7,134 nucleotides of DNA from Candidatus Avimicrobium faecavium (GTDB lineage: Bacteria; Bacillota; Clostridia; Oscillospirales; Ruminococcaceae): assembly GCA_904419105.1 (NCBI GenBank), contig CAJFQR010000074.1, positions 1 through 7,134 of the forward strand. Reading direction: 5' to 3'. The first letter of the stretch is position 1, and the number at the start of each line of letters is the position of its first letter. The notes under the pieces are model-generated. The model worked only from the letters and a program-made list of their open reading frames with translations, made no database searches and was not told the DNA's origin. Positions 1-5,168 of the stretch are shown here, piece after piece. A program made the translations under genes and the position numbers.

Positions 1-1
1 C

Positions 2-874
2 AGTAACCCGGCAGAGCTGACGGTGATACCCAGCGGCGGCGGTGAGGACGGCCGCGAGGTAGAACTGCGAACCACCGACACTCATATCCAGTGGCGGTGG
101 GAGGGCGAGGACGACAGCGCATGGCGTGACCTTGTGGCGTTGGACGCTATCACCGGCGGCGACGGTGCAGACGGTGCGGACGGCAGAGAAGTGGAACTGC
201 AGATAGCCAATGGATACATCCAGTGGAGGTACACCACCGGCGCAGACACCGCATGGAAAAACCTGATGCCCCTCTCCGACCTGAAGGGTGAAGACGGCGA
301 AGATGGCGATACCCCGTACATCGGCTCCAACGGCAACTGGTGGATCGGCACCACCGATACCGGCGTCAGAGCCAACGGCAAAAACGGTTCCAGCGGCTCC
401 GACGGCTCTGACGGACGGGACGGCCGGGACGGTAAAGACGGTGAGGACGGCCTGACCCCCTTTATCGGTTCCAACGGCAACTGGTGGATCGGCGCCGCCG
501 ATACCGGTGTGCCGGCAGCCGGCGTCGATGGAGCCCCCGGCCGGGACGGGGTGGGAATCTCCGGTCTGTTGATCAACGAGGCCGGGGAGCTGGTTATCAC
601 CCTTACCGACGGCACCGAAAACAACCTTGGCCGGGTCACCGGCGAGGACGGTGCGGGCATCGCCGGCATCTCCATCAGTGAGGCCGGGGAGCTGATCGTC
701 ACCCTCACCGACGGCACCGAGCTCAACGCCGGGGTGGTACCCACCAACGGCCCGGAGATGTCCTGCCTGCGGCTGCTGGTGTATCTTGCCCTGGGAATGT
801 CCGCCCTGTCGCTGACAGGCCTGCTTGTAGCCGGCGGCCTCTGGTACCGCAGACGCCGGGCCTCCCGCAGCTGA
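2..874 (+). CDS. Collagen-like modular surface protein with C-terminal membrane anchor (5' partial)
   Basis: The reading frame is already open at the left edge (Ser-Asn-Pro-Ala-Glu-Leu before the GTG at 23). That GTG has no ribosome binding site, so the gene almost certainly starts outside the window. Counting from the GTG as residue 1, the visible part is built from repeats: a GREVEL...IQWR...AW module at 10-44 and 54-88, a TP-Y/F-IGSNGNWWIG module at 97-115 and 145-163, eight uninterrupted Gly-X-Y triplets at 119-142, and an EAGEL..TLTDGTE module at about 176-205 and 210-238. The C-terminus has VPTNG (239-243), a hydrophobic segment (about 251-275) and a basic RRRR tail. This is the layout of a wall- or membrane-anchored surface protein. 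Collagen-like Gly-X-Y proteins in Firmicutes serve in adhesion or on spore surfaces; which applies here is unknown. sigK follows 55 bases downstream. The class is clear, the function is not. Confidence 0.85.
   Translation, partial: SNPAELTVIPSGGGEDGREVELRTTDTHIQWRWEGEDDSAWRDLVALDAITGGDGADGADGREVELQIANGYIQWRYTTGADTAWKNLMPLSDLKGEDGEDGDTPYIGSNGNWWIGTTDTGVRANGKNGSSGSDGSDGRDGRDGKDGEDGLTPFIGSNGNWWIGAADTGVPAAGVDGAPGRDGVGISGLLINEAGELVITLTDGTENNLGRVTGEDGAGIAGISISEAGELIVTLTDGTELNAGVVPTNGPEMSCLRLLVYLALGMSALSLTGLLVAGGLWYRRRRASRS
50..286 (+). repeat. Duplicated GREVEL/IQWR protein module (two copies, 132-base period)
   Basis: Two copies of a roughly 35-residue unit at 50-154 and 182-286 share the pattern GREVEL, then IQWR, then AW..L..L. 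They are joined by a GDGADGADG linker. The 44-residue offset between the copies is exact at the conserved Gly and Trp positions. The DNA has diverged more than in the other two module pairs. Confidence 0.8.
311..511 (+). repeat. Duplicated IGSNGNWWIG module flanking the collagen-like stretch
   Basis: The motif TP(Y/F)IGSNGNWWIG..DTGV is encoded at 311-367 and again at 455-511, an exact 144-base offset. The 27 bases beginning at 320 and at 464 differ at only one or two positions, so the duplication is well preserved at the DNA level. Similar Asn-Gly-Asn-Trp-rich motifs occur between collagen-like segments in Firmicutes surface proteins (family recollection, not tested here). Confidence 0.8.
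377..451 (+). repeat. Collagen-like Gly-X-Y stretch
   Basis: Eight consecutive Gly-X-Y triplets (GKN, GSS, GSD, GSD, GRD, GRD, GKD, GED) plus a closing Gly are encoded without interruption. The X and Y positions are charged and rich in Asp, Arg and Lys. Proline is absent, so any triple helix would depend on charge pairs, as in other bacterial collagens. A shorter run, GVD-GAP-GRD, occurs at 521-550. Confidence 0.8.
548..736 (+). repeat. Duplicated EAGEL/TLTDGTE module
   Basis: Two copies of a roughly 30-residue unit (G-I-x-G-x-x-I-x-E-A-G-E-L, then T-L-T-D-G-T-E) lie at about 548-637 and 650-736, offset by 102 bases. The stretches encoding GAGGCCGGGGAGCTG and ACCGACGGCACCGA are the same in both copies, which points to a fairly recent or homogenised tandem duplication. 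The alternating hydrophobic pattern suggests beta structure. Confidence 0.78.
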
Positions 875-915
875 AAAACCGGCCTATTCTCCCCCGGCGG
901 GACATATACATCGGT

Positions 916-924
916 GAGGTGATC
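916..924 (+). promoter_or_regulatory. Extended Shine-Dalgarno sequence of sigK
   Basis: GAGGTGATC ends five bases before the ATG at 930. It matches, without a mismatch, the expected complement of the 16S rRNA 3' end (GATCACCTC). This supports the ATG at 930 and suggests efficient initiation. Confidence 0.75.
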
Positions 925-929
925 TTGCC

Positions 930-1631
930 ATGTATTCATTTCTCTTTTCCGCCGCACTGGAAAACCTGCTCTTTCTGGCCCTGCACATCACCGGAAGCGG
1001 GTCCTTCCCCAGGGCCCTCTCCCCAAAGGAGGAGCGGGACTGCCTGGCGGGCATCCGGGCCGGGGATCCCGCCGCCCGTTCCCGGCTGATCGAGCACAAT
1101 CTGCGTCTGGTGGCCCACATTGCCAAAAAATACTACGCCGCCGGCGGAGAGCAGGACGACCTCATCTCCATCGGCACCATCGGGCTCATCAAGGCGGTAT
1201 CCACCTTCGACAGCGAAAAGGGCAGCCGTTTTTCCACCTACGCTTCCCGCTGTATTGAAAATGAAATCCTGATGTACTTCCGCTCCCGGAAGAAGGCCGC
1301 CCAGGACATCTCCCTCTTCGACCCCATCGACACCGACAAGGACGGCAACGCCCTGACCCTCGGCGACCTGATGGCCGACGAGGGCAATATCCTGGACGAG
1401 ATCGACCTGTCTATCCGCTCAGAGCAGCTCCACCGCTTCATCAAGGAACGGCTGGAGCCCCGGGAGCAGGAGATCCTGCACTGGCGCTACGGCCTTGGCC
1501 GGGGGCTGCCCCACACCCAGCGGGAAACCGCCGCCCGGCTGGGCATTTCCCGCAGCTATGTCTCCCGCATCGAGAAAAAAGCCATCGAAAAACTGCGGGC
1601 CGCCTTCCGGGAAATGGGCATCACCGATTGA
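930..1631 (+). CDS. sigK: RNA polymerase sporulation sigma factor SigK, intact with pro-sequence
   Basis: This is a 233-residue sigma-70 family protein that closely resembles SigK, the late mother-cell sigma factor directing transcription of spore coat and maturation genes. Region 2 spans about 52-120, with RLIEHNLRLVAHI followed by DLISIGTIGLIK and the RCIENEILM helix. Region 4 spans about 173-226, with the helix-turn-helix TQRETAARLGISRSYVSRIE at 196-215. The N-terminus (residues 1-20) is hydrophobic and followed by GSFPRALS, which matches the FPQPLS that follows the Bacillus subtilis pro-sequence. By analogy it would hold the factor inactive until an SpoIVFB-type protease cuts near residues 18-19 (inferred). 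The frame is continuous, so no skin-type element interrupts it. The start at 930 has an extended ribosome binding site. No promoter was recognised in the 55-base gap, so read-through from the collagen-like gene is possible. Confidence 0.95.
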   Translation: MYSFLFSAALENLLFLALHITGSGSFPRALSPKEERDCLAGIRAGDPAARSRLIEHNLRLVAHIAKKYYAAGGEQDDLISIGTIGLIKAVSTFDSEKGSRFSTYASRCIENEILMYFRSRKKAAQDISLFDPIDTDKDGNALTLGDLMADEGNILDEIDLSIRSEQLHRFIKERLEPREQEILHWRYGLGRGLPHTQRETAARLGISRSYVSRIEKKAIEKLRAAFREMGITD

Positions 1632-1656
1632 CAGATGCCCGTTTTCGGCGTACAAT
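1628..1656 (+). promoter_or_regulatory. Sigma-A promoter for the M20 amidohydrolase gene
   Basis: A perfect -35 box TTGACA (1628-1633) and a -10 box TACAAT (1651-1656, one mismatch to TATAAT) are separated by exactly 17 bases. Transcription would start near 1663, giving a leader of about 57 bases before the ATG at 1720. The -35 box overlaps the last codon and stop codon (TGA, 1629-1631) of sigK. It gives the downstream gene a housekeeping promoter that is independent of sigK transcription. Confidence 0.8.
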
Positions 1657-1670
1657 AAAACCACAAAGCC

Positions 1671-1685
1671 GGGGCTTCCCGCCCC
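1671..1685 (+). other. Small GC hairpin in the leader of the M20 gene
   Basis: GGGGC (1671-1675) and GCCCC (1681-1685) can pair around a five-base loop, close to the predicted transcript start. There is no following T tract, so it is not an intrinsic terminator of sigK. It could stabilise the 5' end of the message or have no function. In a GC-rich genome a 5-bp stem can arise by chance. Confidence 0.35.
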
Positions 1686-1719
1686 AGGGCTCACTTCAAC
1701 TGCAAAGGACTGAGAGACA

Positions 1720-2889
1720 ATGTTCAATATCCATGAGGAAGCAAAGAAGTACGAAAACTATGTGATTGACCTGCGCCATGAGTTCCACCGCCATCCGGAG
1801 CTCTCCGACCAGGAGGTCTGGACCAGCGGGCGCATCTGCGAGGAGCTGGACAAGATGGGGATCCCCTATGTGCGGGTCGCCGAGACCAATGTGGTCGGCC
1901 TGATCGACACCGGCCGCCCGGGCAAGACCATCGCCGTGCGCGGGGACATCGATGCCCTGCCGGTGCACGAGGAGGCCAATGTGCCCTTCAAGTCGGAGAT
2001 TGACGGCTGCATGCACGCCTGCGGCCACGACACCCACGCCGCCATGCTGCTCGGCACCGCCCGGATCCTCTCCGAGCACAAGGAGGAACTCTCCGGCAAG
2101 ATCTACCTCTGCTTCCAGAAGGGCGAGGAGATCGGCCACGGCGCCCGGGATATCGTGAACTACCTCAAGGAGCAGGGCGGTGTAGACAAGGCCTTCGGCC
2201 TGCACATCGCCGCCTCGCTGCCGCTGGGCCTCATCAGCCTCAACGAGGGCCCGGCCATGGCCGGCGCCTGCAAGTGGACCCTCAAGGTCCGCGGCAAGGG
2301 CGGCCACGGCTCGATGCCGGCGGCCTCCATCGACCCGATCAAGCCGCTGGCGGAGATTCTGCTGCGCATCACCTCGCTGCTGGTCAACCGGATGGATACG
2401 CTGGAGCCGGTGGTTGTCAGCCCCTGCATGTTCCACGCCGGCACCGCCGACAACATCATCCCCGAGACCGCCGAGATGGCCGGTACCATCCGCTACTTCA
2501 AGGAGGAGGCTCTGGACAAGACGCTGGCGCTGATCGCCGACATCGCCGACAAGATCGCCGCCTCCTACGGCGCCGCCGCCGAGTTCACCTACTCCCGCGG
2601 TGACACCATCCCGGTGGTCAACGAGCCCGCCGCCATCGCCGTCGCCCGCAAGGTGGCCGGTGAGGTCGAGGGTCTGACCCCGATCGAGACCCCGAAGATG
2701 ATGGGTTCGGACAACTTTGCCGACTTCGTCCATGCGTTCCCGGGCTTCTATGCCTTCTTCGGCGCCGGCTTTGACGGCCCCGACGGCAACCTGCCCAACC
2801 ACCATCCCAAGTTCACCCTCGACGAGAAGGCCTTCCGCATCGGTGTGGAATTCCTCACCGGCTGCGCGGTCCAGTTCCTCGGCGAGTAA
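1720..2889 (+). CDS. M20D-family metallo-amidohydrolase (N-acyl amino acid / peptide hydrolase)
   Basis: The 389-residue length is typical of the M20D group (IAA-amino acid hydrolase, hippurate hydrolase, N-acetyl-diaminopimelate deacetylase type), which cleaves acyl-amino acid amides with a bimetal centre. The visible hallmarks, in order, are RHEFHRHPELS (19-29), RGDIDALPV (74-82), HACGHDTHAA (99-108; metal ligands C101 and H103), the acidic pair E136/E137, H162 in GLH, the lid domain beginning near 183 with GKGGHGSMP (H196), and HHPKFTLDE (361-369; H361 the probable last ligand). No signal peptide is seen, so it should be cytoplasmic. AAAGGA at 1704-1709 serves as a weak ribosome binding site ten bases before the ATG. 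The gene has its own promoter and terminator. The motif QKGEE replaces the more usual QPAEE. The exact substrate cannot be read from sequence; a peptide importer lies nearby but on the other strand. Confidence 0.9.
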   Translation: MFNIHEEAKKYENYVIDLRHEFHRHPELSDQEVWTSGRICEELDKMGIPYVRVAETNVVGLIDTGRPGKTIAVRGDIDALPVHEEANVPFKSEIDGCMHACGHDTHAAMLLGTARILSEHKEELSGKIYLCFQKGEEIGHGARDIVNYLKEQGGVDKAFGLHIAASLPLGLISLNEGPAMAGACKWTLKVRGKGGHGSMPAASIDPIKPLAEILLRITSLLVNRMDTLEPVVVSPCMFHAGTADNIIPETAEMAGTIRYFKEEALDKTLALIADIADKIAASYGAAAEFTYSRGDTIPVVNEPAAIAVARKVAGEVEGLTPIETPKMMGSDNFADFVHAFPGFYAFFGAGFDGPDGNLPNHHPKFTLDEKAFRIGVEFLTGCAVQFLGE

Positions 2890-2898
2890 GACCCACAC

Positions 2899-2926
2899 AA
2901 AAAGCCCCGTCTCCGGGGCTTTTTTT
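2899..2926 (+). terminator. Intrinsic terminator after the M20 gene
   Basis: AGCCCCG (2903-2909) pairs with CGGGGCT (2914-2920) around the loop TCTC, followed by a run of T to 2926. A run of A before the stem makes it potentially bidirectional. It begins ten bases after the TAA stop of the M20 gene. Confidence 0.9.
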
Positions 2927-2928
2927 AC

Positions 2929-2934
2929 AGGAGG
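2929..2934 (+). promoter_or_regulatory. Shine-Dalgarno sequence of the NTF2-like gene, directly behind the terminator
   Basis: AGGAGG lies seven bases before the ATG at 2942. It begins only two bases after the T tract of the preceding terminator, leaving no room for a promoter between them. It fixes the start codon within a longer open frame that runs through the M20 gene. Confidence 0.85.
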
Positions 2935-2941
2935 GATTTCA

Positions 2942-3367
2942 ATGGACGAAGGACAGCGTGAGGCAGCCATCCGCCGGTGGTTCGGCCTGTGGCTGGAGCC
3001 GCAGGAGACAGACCTTGAGACCCTGTTCACCCCGGATGCGGTCTACATCGAGAGCTGGGGCCCGGAATACCACGGCGCCGCCGCCATCGCCCACTGGTTC
3101 CGGGAGTGGAACCGCCGGGGCCGGGTGCTCCGGTGGGAGATCCGGCAGTTTTTCCACAAGGGGGACCAGACGGTGGTGGAATGGCAGTTTGAAAACCGCA
3201 TGGCGGACGGCCGCCGGGAGGCCTTTGACGGGGTGAGCCTGGTGCGCTTTTCCCCGGACGGACGGATCGCCCGGCTGCAGGAATTCGGCTGCAACAGCAC
3301 CCGCTACGACCCCTATCGGAACGGCCCGGAGCCGGAATTTTCCGGTGAGGCGCCCCGGTGGTTCTGA
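2942..3367 (+). CDS. SnoaL/NTF2-like domain protein
   Basis: This is a 141-residue, single-domain protein with the pattern of the NTF2-like/SnoaL superfamily, small cone-shaped alpha+beta proteins that bind or transform small hydrophobic molecules. Visible elements are the N-terminal helix (REAAIRRWFGLWL), then LFTPDAVYIESWGPEYHG (28-45), the helix AIAHWFREW (48-56), WEIRQFFHKGDQTVVEWQFE (65-84), and the final strands FDGVSLVRFSPDGRIARLQE (95-114). There is no signal peptide or membrane segment. The start at 2942 is chosen for its AGGAGG seven bases upstream; the longer open frame upstream only overlaps the M20 gene. It is flanked by terminators on both sides, so its transcription must come from read-through or from a promoter inside the M20 gene. 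The fold assignment is fairly safe; the biochemical role is unknown. Confidence 0.82.
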   Translation: MDEGQREAAIRRWFGLWLEPQETDLETLFTPDAVYIESWGPEYHGAAAIAHWFREWNRRGRVLRWEIRQFFHKGDQTVVEWQFENRMADGRREAFDGVSLVRFSPDGRIARLQEFGCNSTRYDPYRNGPEPEFSGEAPRWF

Positions 3368-3380
3368 CCCCGGCGATGCG

Positions 3381-3410
3381 AAAAAGCCCCGCTTCACGCG
3401 GGGCTTTTTT
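3381..3410 (+). terminator. Intrinsic terminator after the NTF2-like gene (bidirectional form)
   Basis: GCCCCGC (3386-3392) pairs with GCGGGGC (3398-3404) around the loop TTCAC. It is preceded by AAAAA and followed by TTTTTT. It begins 14 bases after the TGA at 3365-3367. The core is nearly the same as in the terminator at 2899-2926. The symmetric A and T runs let it act on the opposite strand too, as a second stop for the Opp transcript. Confidence 0.9.
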
Positions 3411-3447
3411 CCTGGGGAGAGTGGGTCGGAAAAAGCGGCAGGACAGC

Positions 3448-3480
3448 GAAAAAAGGCCGGCGGCGAGCCGGTCTTTTTTC
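3448..3480 (-). terminator. Intrinsic terminator of the opp operon
   Basis: On the minus strand, GACCGGC and GCCGGCC (positions 3473-3467 and 3461-3455) form a seven-pair stem, including one G-U type pair, around a five-base loop. It is followed by six T (complement of 3454-3449). It lies about 13 bases past the stop codon of the binding-protein gene. A matching T run on the plus strand makes it potentially bidirectional. Confidence 0.88.
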
Positions 3481-3492
3481 TGTTGCAGAGAG

Positions 3493-5136
3493 TTACTCCA
3501 CGGTGATGCCGGTGATCATCGGCGAGCCGGTGACGGTCAGCCACAGGCCGTCCAGGTTGGACTGAGCCAGGACCACAGGGGTCTGGGTCATCAGCGGAAT
3601 CACATACTGCATCTCACCGACGAAGTAGTCCTCGATCTCATGGAGCTTGGCCATGTACTCGGTGTGATCGATGATGGTGTAGGCCTCGGCCACCATCTGG
3701 TCATAGACCGGGTCGGTAACCGACTGGCAGCCGTCGATCTGGGAATCGGTGGTGAAGATCTGGAAGAAGCTCAGCGGGTCGGTGCTGTCGTTGTTGGCAT
3801 AGCGGCAGGTGGTGAAATCGCCGTTGTCCACATAGTCGTAGAAGACGCCCTGCTCCACCGAGGTGAGCTCCAGATCCACATAGATCTCGCTCCACATCTG
3901 CCGCAGCAGCACTGCGATGTCCTCATGGATGTCGCCGTTGGAGTAGAGGTACGGGAAGGAGAGCCGGTTGTTCTCGTTGTAGCCGGCAGCCTCCATCAGG
4001 GCCTTGGCCTCCTCCAGGTTGTACTCGTAGTAGCTGTATCCGTCACGGAAGTCACCGCCGTCGGCGTCCTCAAAGCCGTAGGGGATGAAGCCATCGAGCT
4101 GGATGTTGTAGCCGTTGCCGCCGAGGACGCTGATCATCGTCTCCTTGTTGACGGCCATGGCCAGCGCCTTGCGGACATTGGCATCCTGCAGGGCCGGAAC
4201 GGTGTTCTTCGGGCCGCCGTTGATGAGGACGAAGTAGCTGGAGACATACTTCTCCGGCTTGACGAAGTTGTCGGCGAACTCGCTGTTGTCCGCGGTCTCG
4301 GTGGGCACGCTCATGGCGATGTCGATGTCACCGGTGCGGAAGGCGTTGAGCTGGGCGGTGGCGTCGGTCATGACCACAAAGGTGGCCTTGTCCAGGGTGA
4401 CGGCGTCGGCGTTCCAGTAGTTGTCATTCTTGACCAGGACCGCCTCCTCCTCCGGGCTGATGGACTCAAGGACCATCGGGCCGCAGGACGGGTAGACGCC
4501 GTTTACCGACCAGGAGCTCTCATGCTCCGGGGCAAAGTCCGGCCGCAGCGGAGCAGTGGAGTTGGCACTAAACAGATTCTCAAAGTAGGGGCAGGGACTC
4601 TCCAGCGTGATCTGGAAGGTGGTGTCGTCCAGAGCAACCACACCCACATCGGTCATCGCCGCCACATCCAGCTGCTGATCGGCAGCCTCCGAAGCTCCAG
4701 CGATAAAGGTGGTCAGGTTGCGCTTGGTATAGGCGTTGTCCGGGCCGTAGCCGATGGTACGCTTGATGCCGTAGACAAAGTGCTCGGCGGTAAGGGGCTC
4801 ACCGTCCGACCAGAGCAGGCCGTCCTTGATCGTGAAGGTGTAGGTCAGGCCGTCCTCGGAGACCTCCACATTCTCGCCGAGGTCGTACTGCAGGGCGCCG
4901 GAGGCGTCGGTCTCATAGAAGGTGGCGCCCATATTGCCGTAGACATGGCTCATGTGGGTGGTGCTGATCAGCGCCGGGTCCAATGTAGCGAAGGTGGAGG
5001 CGATGGCAACGGTGACCTCCTGGGCTGCCGCACTGCCGCCATCTGCGGTGCTCGAGCTCTCTTCGCCGCCGGAACAGCCGGACAGCATGCCGACCGTCAT
5101 GGCGAGAGCCAGGAGCAGAGATGTCAGTTTTTTCAT
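3493..5136 (-). CDS. Oligopeptide ABC transporter substrate-binding lipoprotein (SBP family 5, OppA-like)
   Basis: This is a 547-residue extracellular receptor that would capture peptides and deliver them to the Opp permease. It begins with MKKLTSLLLALAM and a lipobox LSGC, so Cys21 should be lipidated and anchor the mature protein on the outer face of the membrane. A Ser/Gly/Glu-rich linker follows (22-40). Family 5 features are FATLDPALI near 49-57, SEDGLTYTFTIKDGLLWSDG (93-112), TAEHFVYGIKR (116-126), NDNYWN (237-242) and VRKALAMAVNKETM (321-334). The open frame extends upstream to 5268, but the start at 5136 is chosen because the signal peptide begins there and AGGAG lies seven bases before it. 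The upstream part only overlaps oppF. The 32-base gap to oppF shows no promoter or terminator, so it should be cotranscribed as the last gene. The ligand could also be a dipeptide or another small solute of family 5. Confidence 0.93.
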   Translation of the reverse strand: MKKLTSLLLALAMTVGMLSGCSGGEESSSTADGGSAAAQEVTVAIASTFATLDPALISTTHMSHVYGNMGATFYETDASGALQYDLGENVEVSEDGLTYTFTIKDGLLWSDGEPLTAEHFVYGIKRTIGYGPDNAYTKRNLTTFIAGASEAADQQLDVAAMTDVGVVALDDTTFQITLESPCPYFENLFSANSTAPLRPDFAPEHESSWSVNGVYPSCGPMVLESISPEEEAVLVKNDNYWNADAVTLDKATFVVMTDATAQLNAFRTGDIDIAMSVPTETADNSEFADNFVKPEKYVSSYFVLINGGPKNTVPALQDANVRKALAMAVNKETMISVLGGNGYNIQLDGFIPYGFEDADGGDFRDGYSYYEYNLEEAKALMEAAGYNENNRLSFPYLYSNGDIHEDIAVLLRQMWSEIYVDLELTSVEQGVFYDYVDNGDFTTCRYANNDSTDPLSFFQIFTTDSQIDGCQSVTDPVYDQMVAEAYTIIDHTEYMAKLHEIEDYFVGEMQYVIPLMTQTPVVLAQSNLDGLWLTVTGSPMITGITVE

Positions 5137-5141
5137 GCAAA

Positions 5142-5149
5142 CTCTCCTC
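5142..5149 (-). promoter_or_regulatory. Shine-Dalgarno sequence deciding the binding-protein start
   Basis: On the minus strand GAGGAGAG lies just before the ATG at 5136, with AGGAG seven bases upstream. It supports starting the protein at MKKLTSL rather than at the longer upstream frame that would overlap the oppF coding sequence. Confidence 0.8.
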
Positions 5150-5168
5150 ATATCGTGGTCTCGGGTGG

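Noticed and set aside
23..25. GTG as the start of the collagen-like gene
   Set aside because: No Shine-Dalgarno sequence precedes it and the frame stays open to the left edge, so it is an internal Val codon.
903..911. CATATACAT as a SigE -10 box for sigK
   Set aside because: It matches only part of the SigE consensus, has no -35 partner at the right distance, and would start transcription inside the ribosome binding site.
82..957. A Pro/Ser-rich minus-strand open frame opposite the collagen-like gene
   Set aside because: The proline and serine repeats are the direct complement of the Gly/Asp-rich repeats. There is no convincing start region, and the plus strand has a sensible anchor and module structure.
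1671..1685. GGGGC/GCCCC hairpin as a terminator of sigK
   Set aside because: The stem is five pairs with no T tract, and it lies downstream of the strong promoter that serves the next gene.
2717..2941. Upstream extension of the NTF2-like frame
   Set aside because: It overlaps the M20 gene in another frame and crosses the terminator. The AGGAGG at 2929-2934 clearly sets the start at 2942.
1696..3030. A 444-codon minus-strand open frame opposite the M20 gene
   Set aside because: The plus strand has all M20 metal-site motifs, a promoter and a terminator. The minus frame runs through the terminator hairpin and shows no domain pattern.
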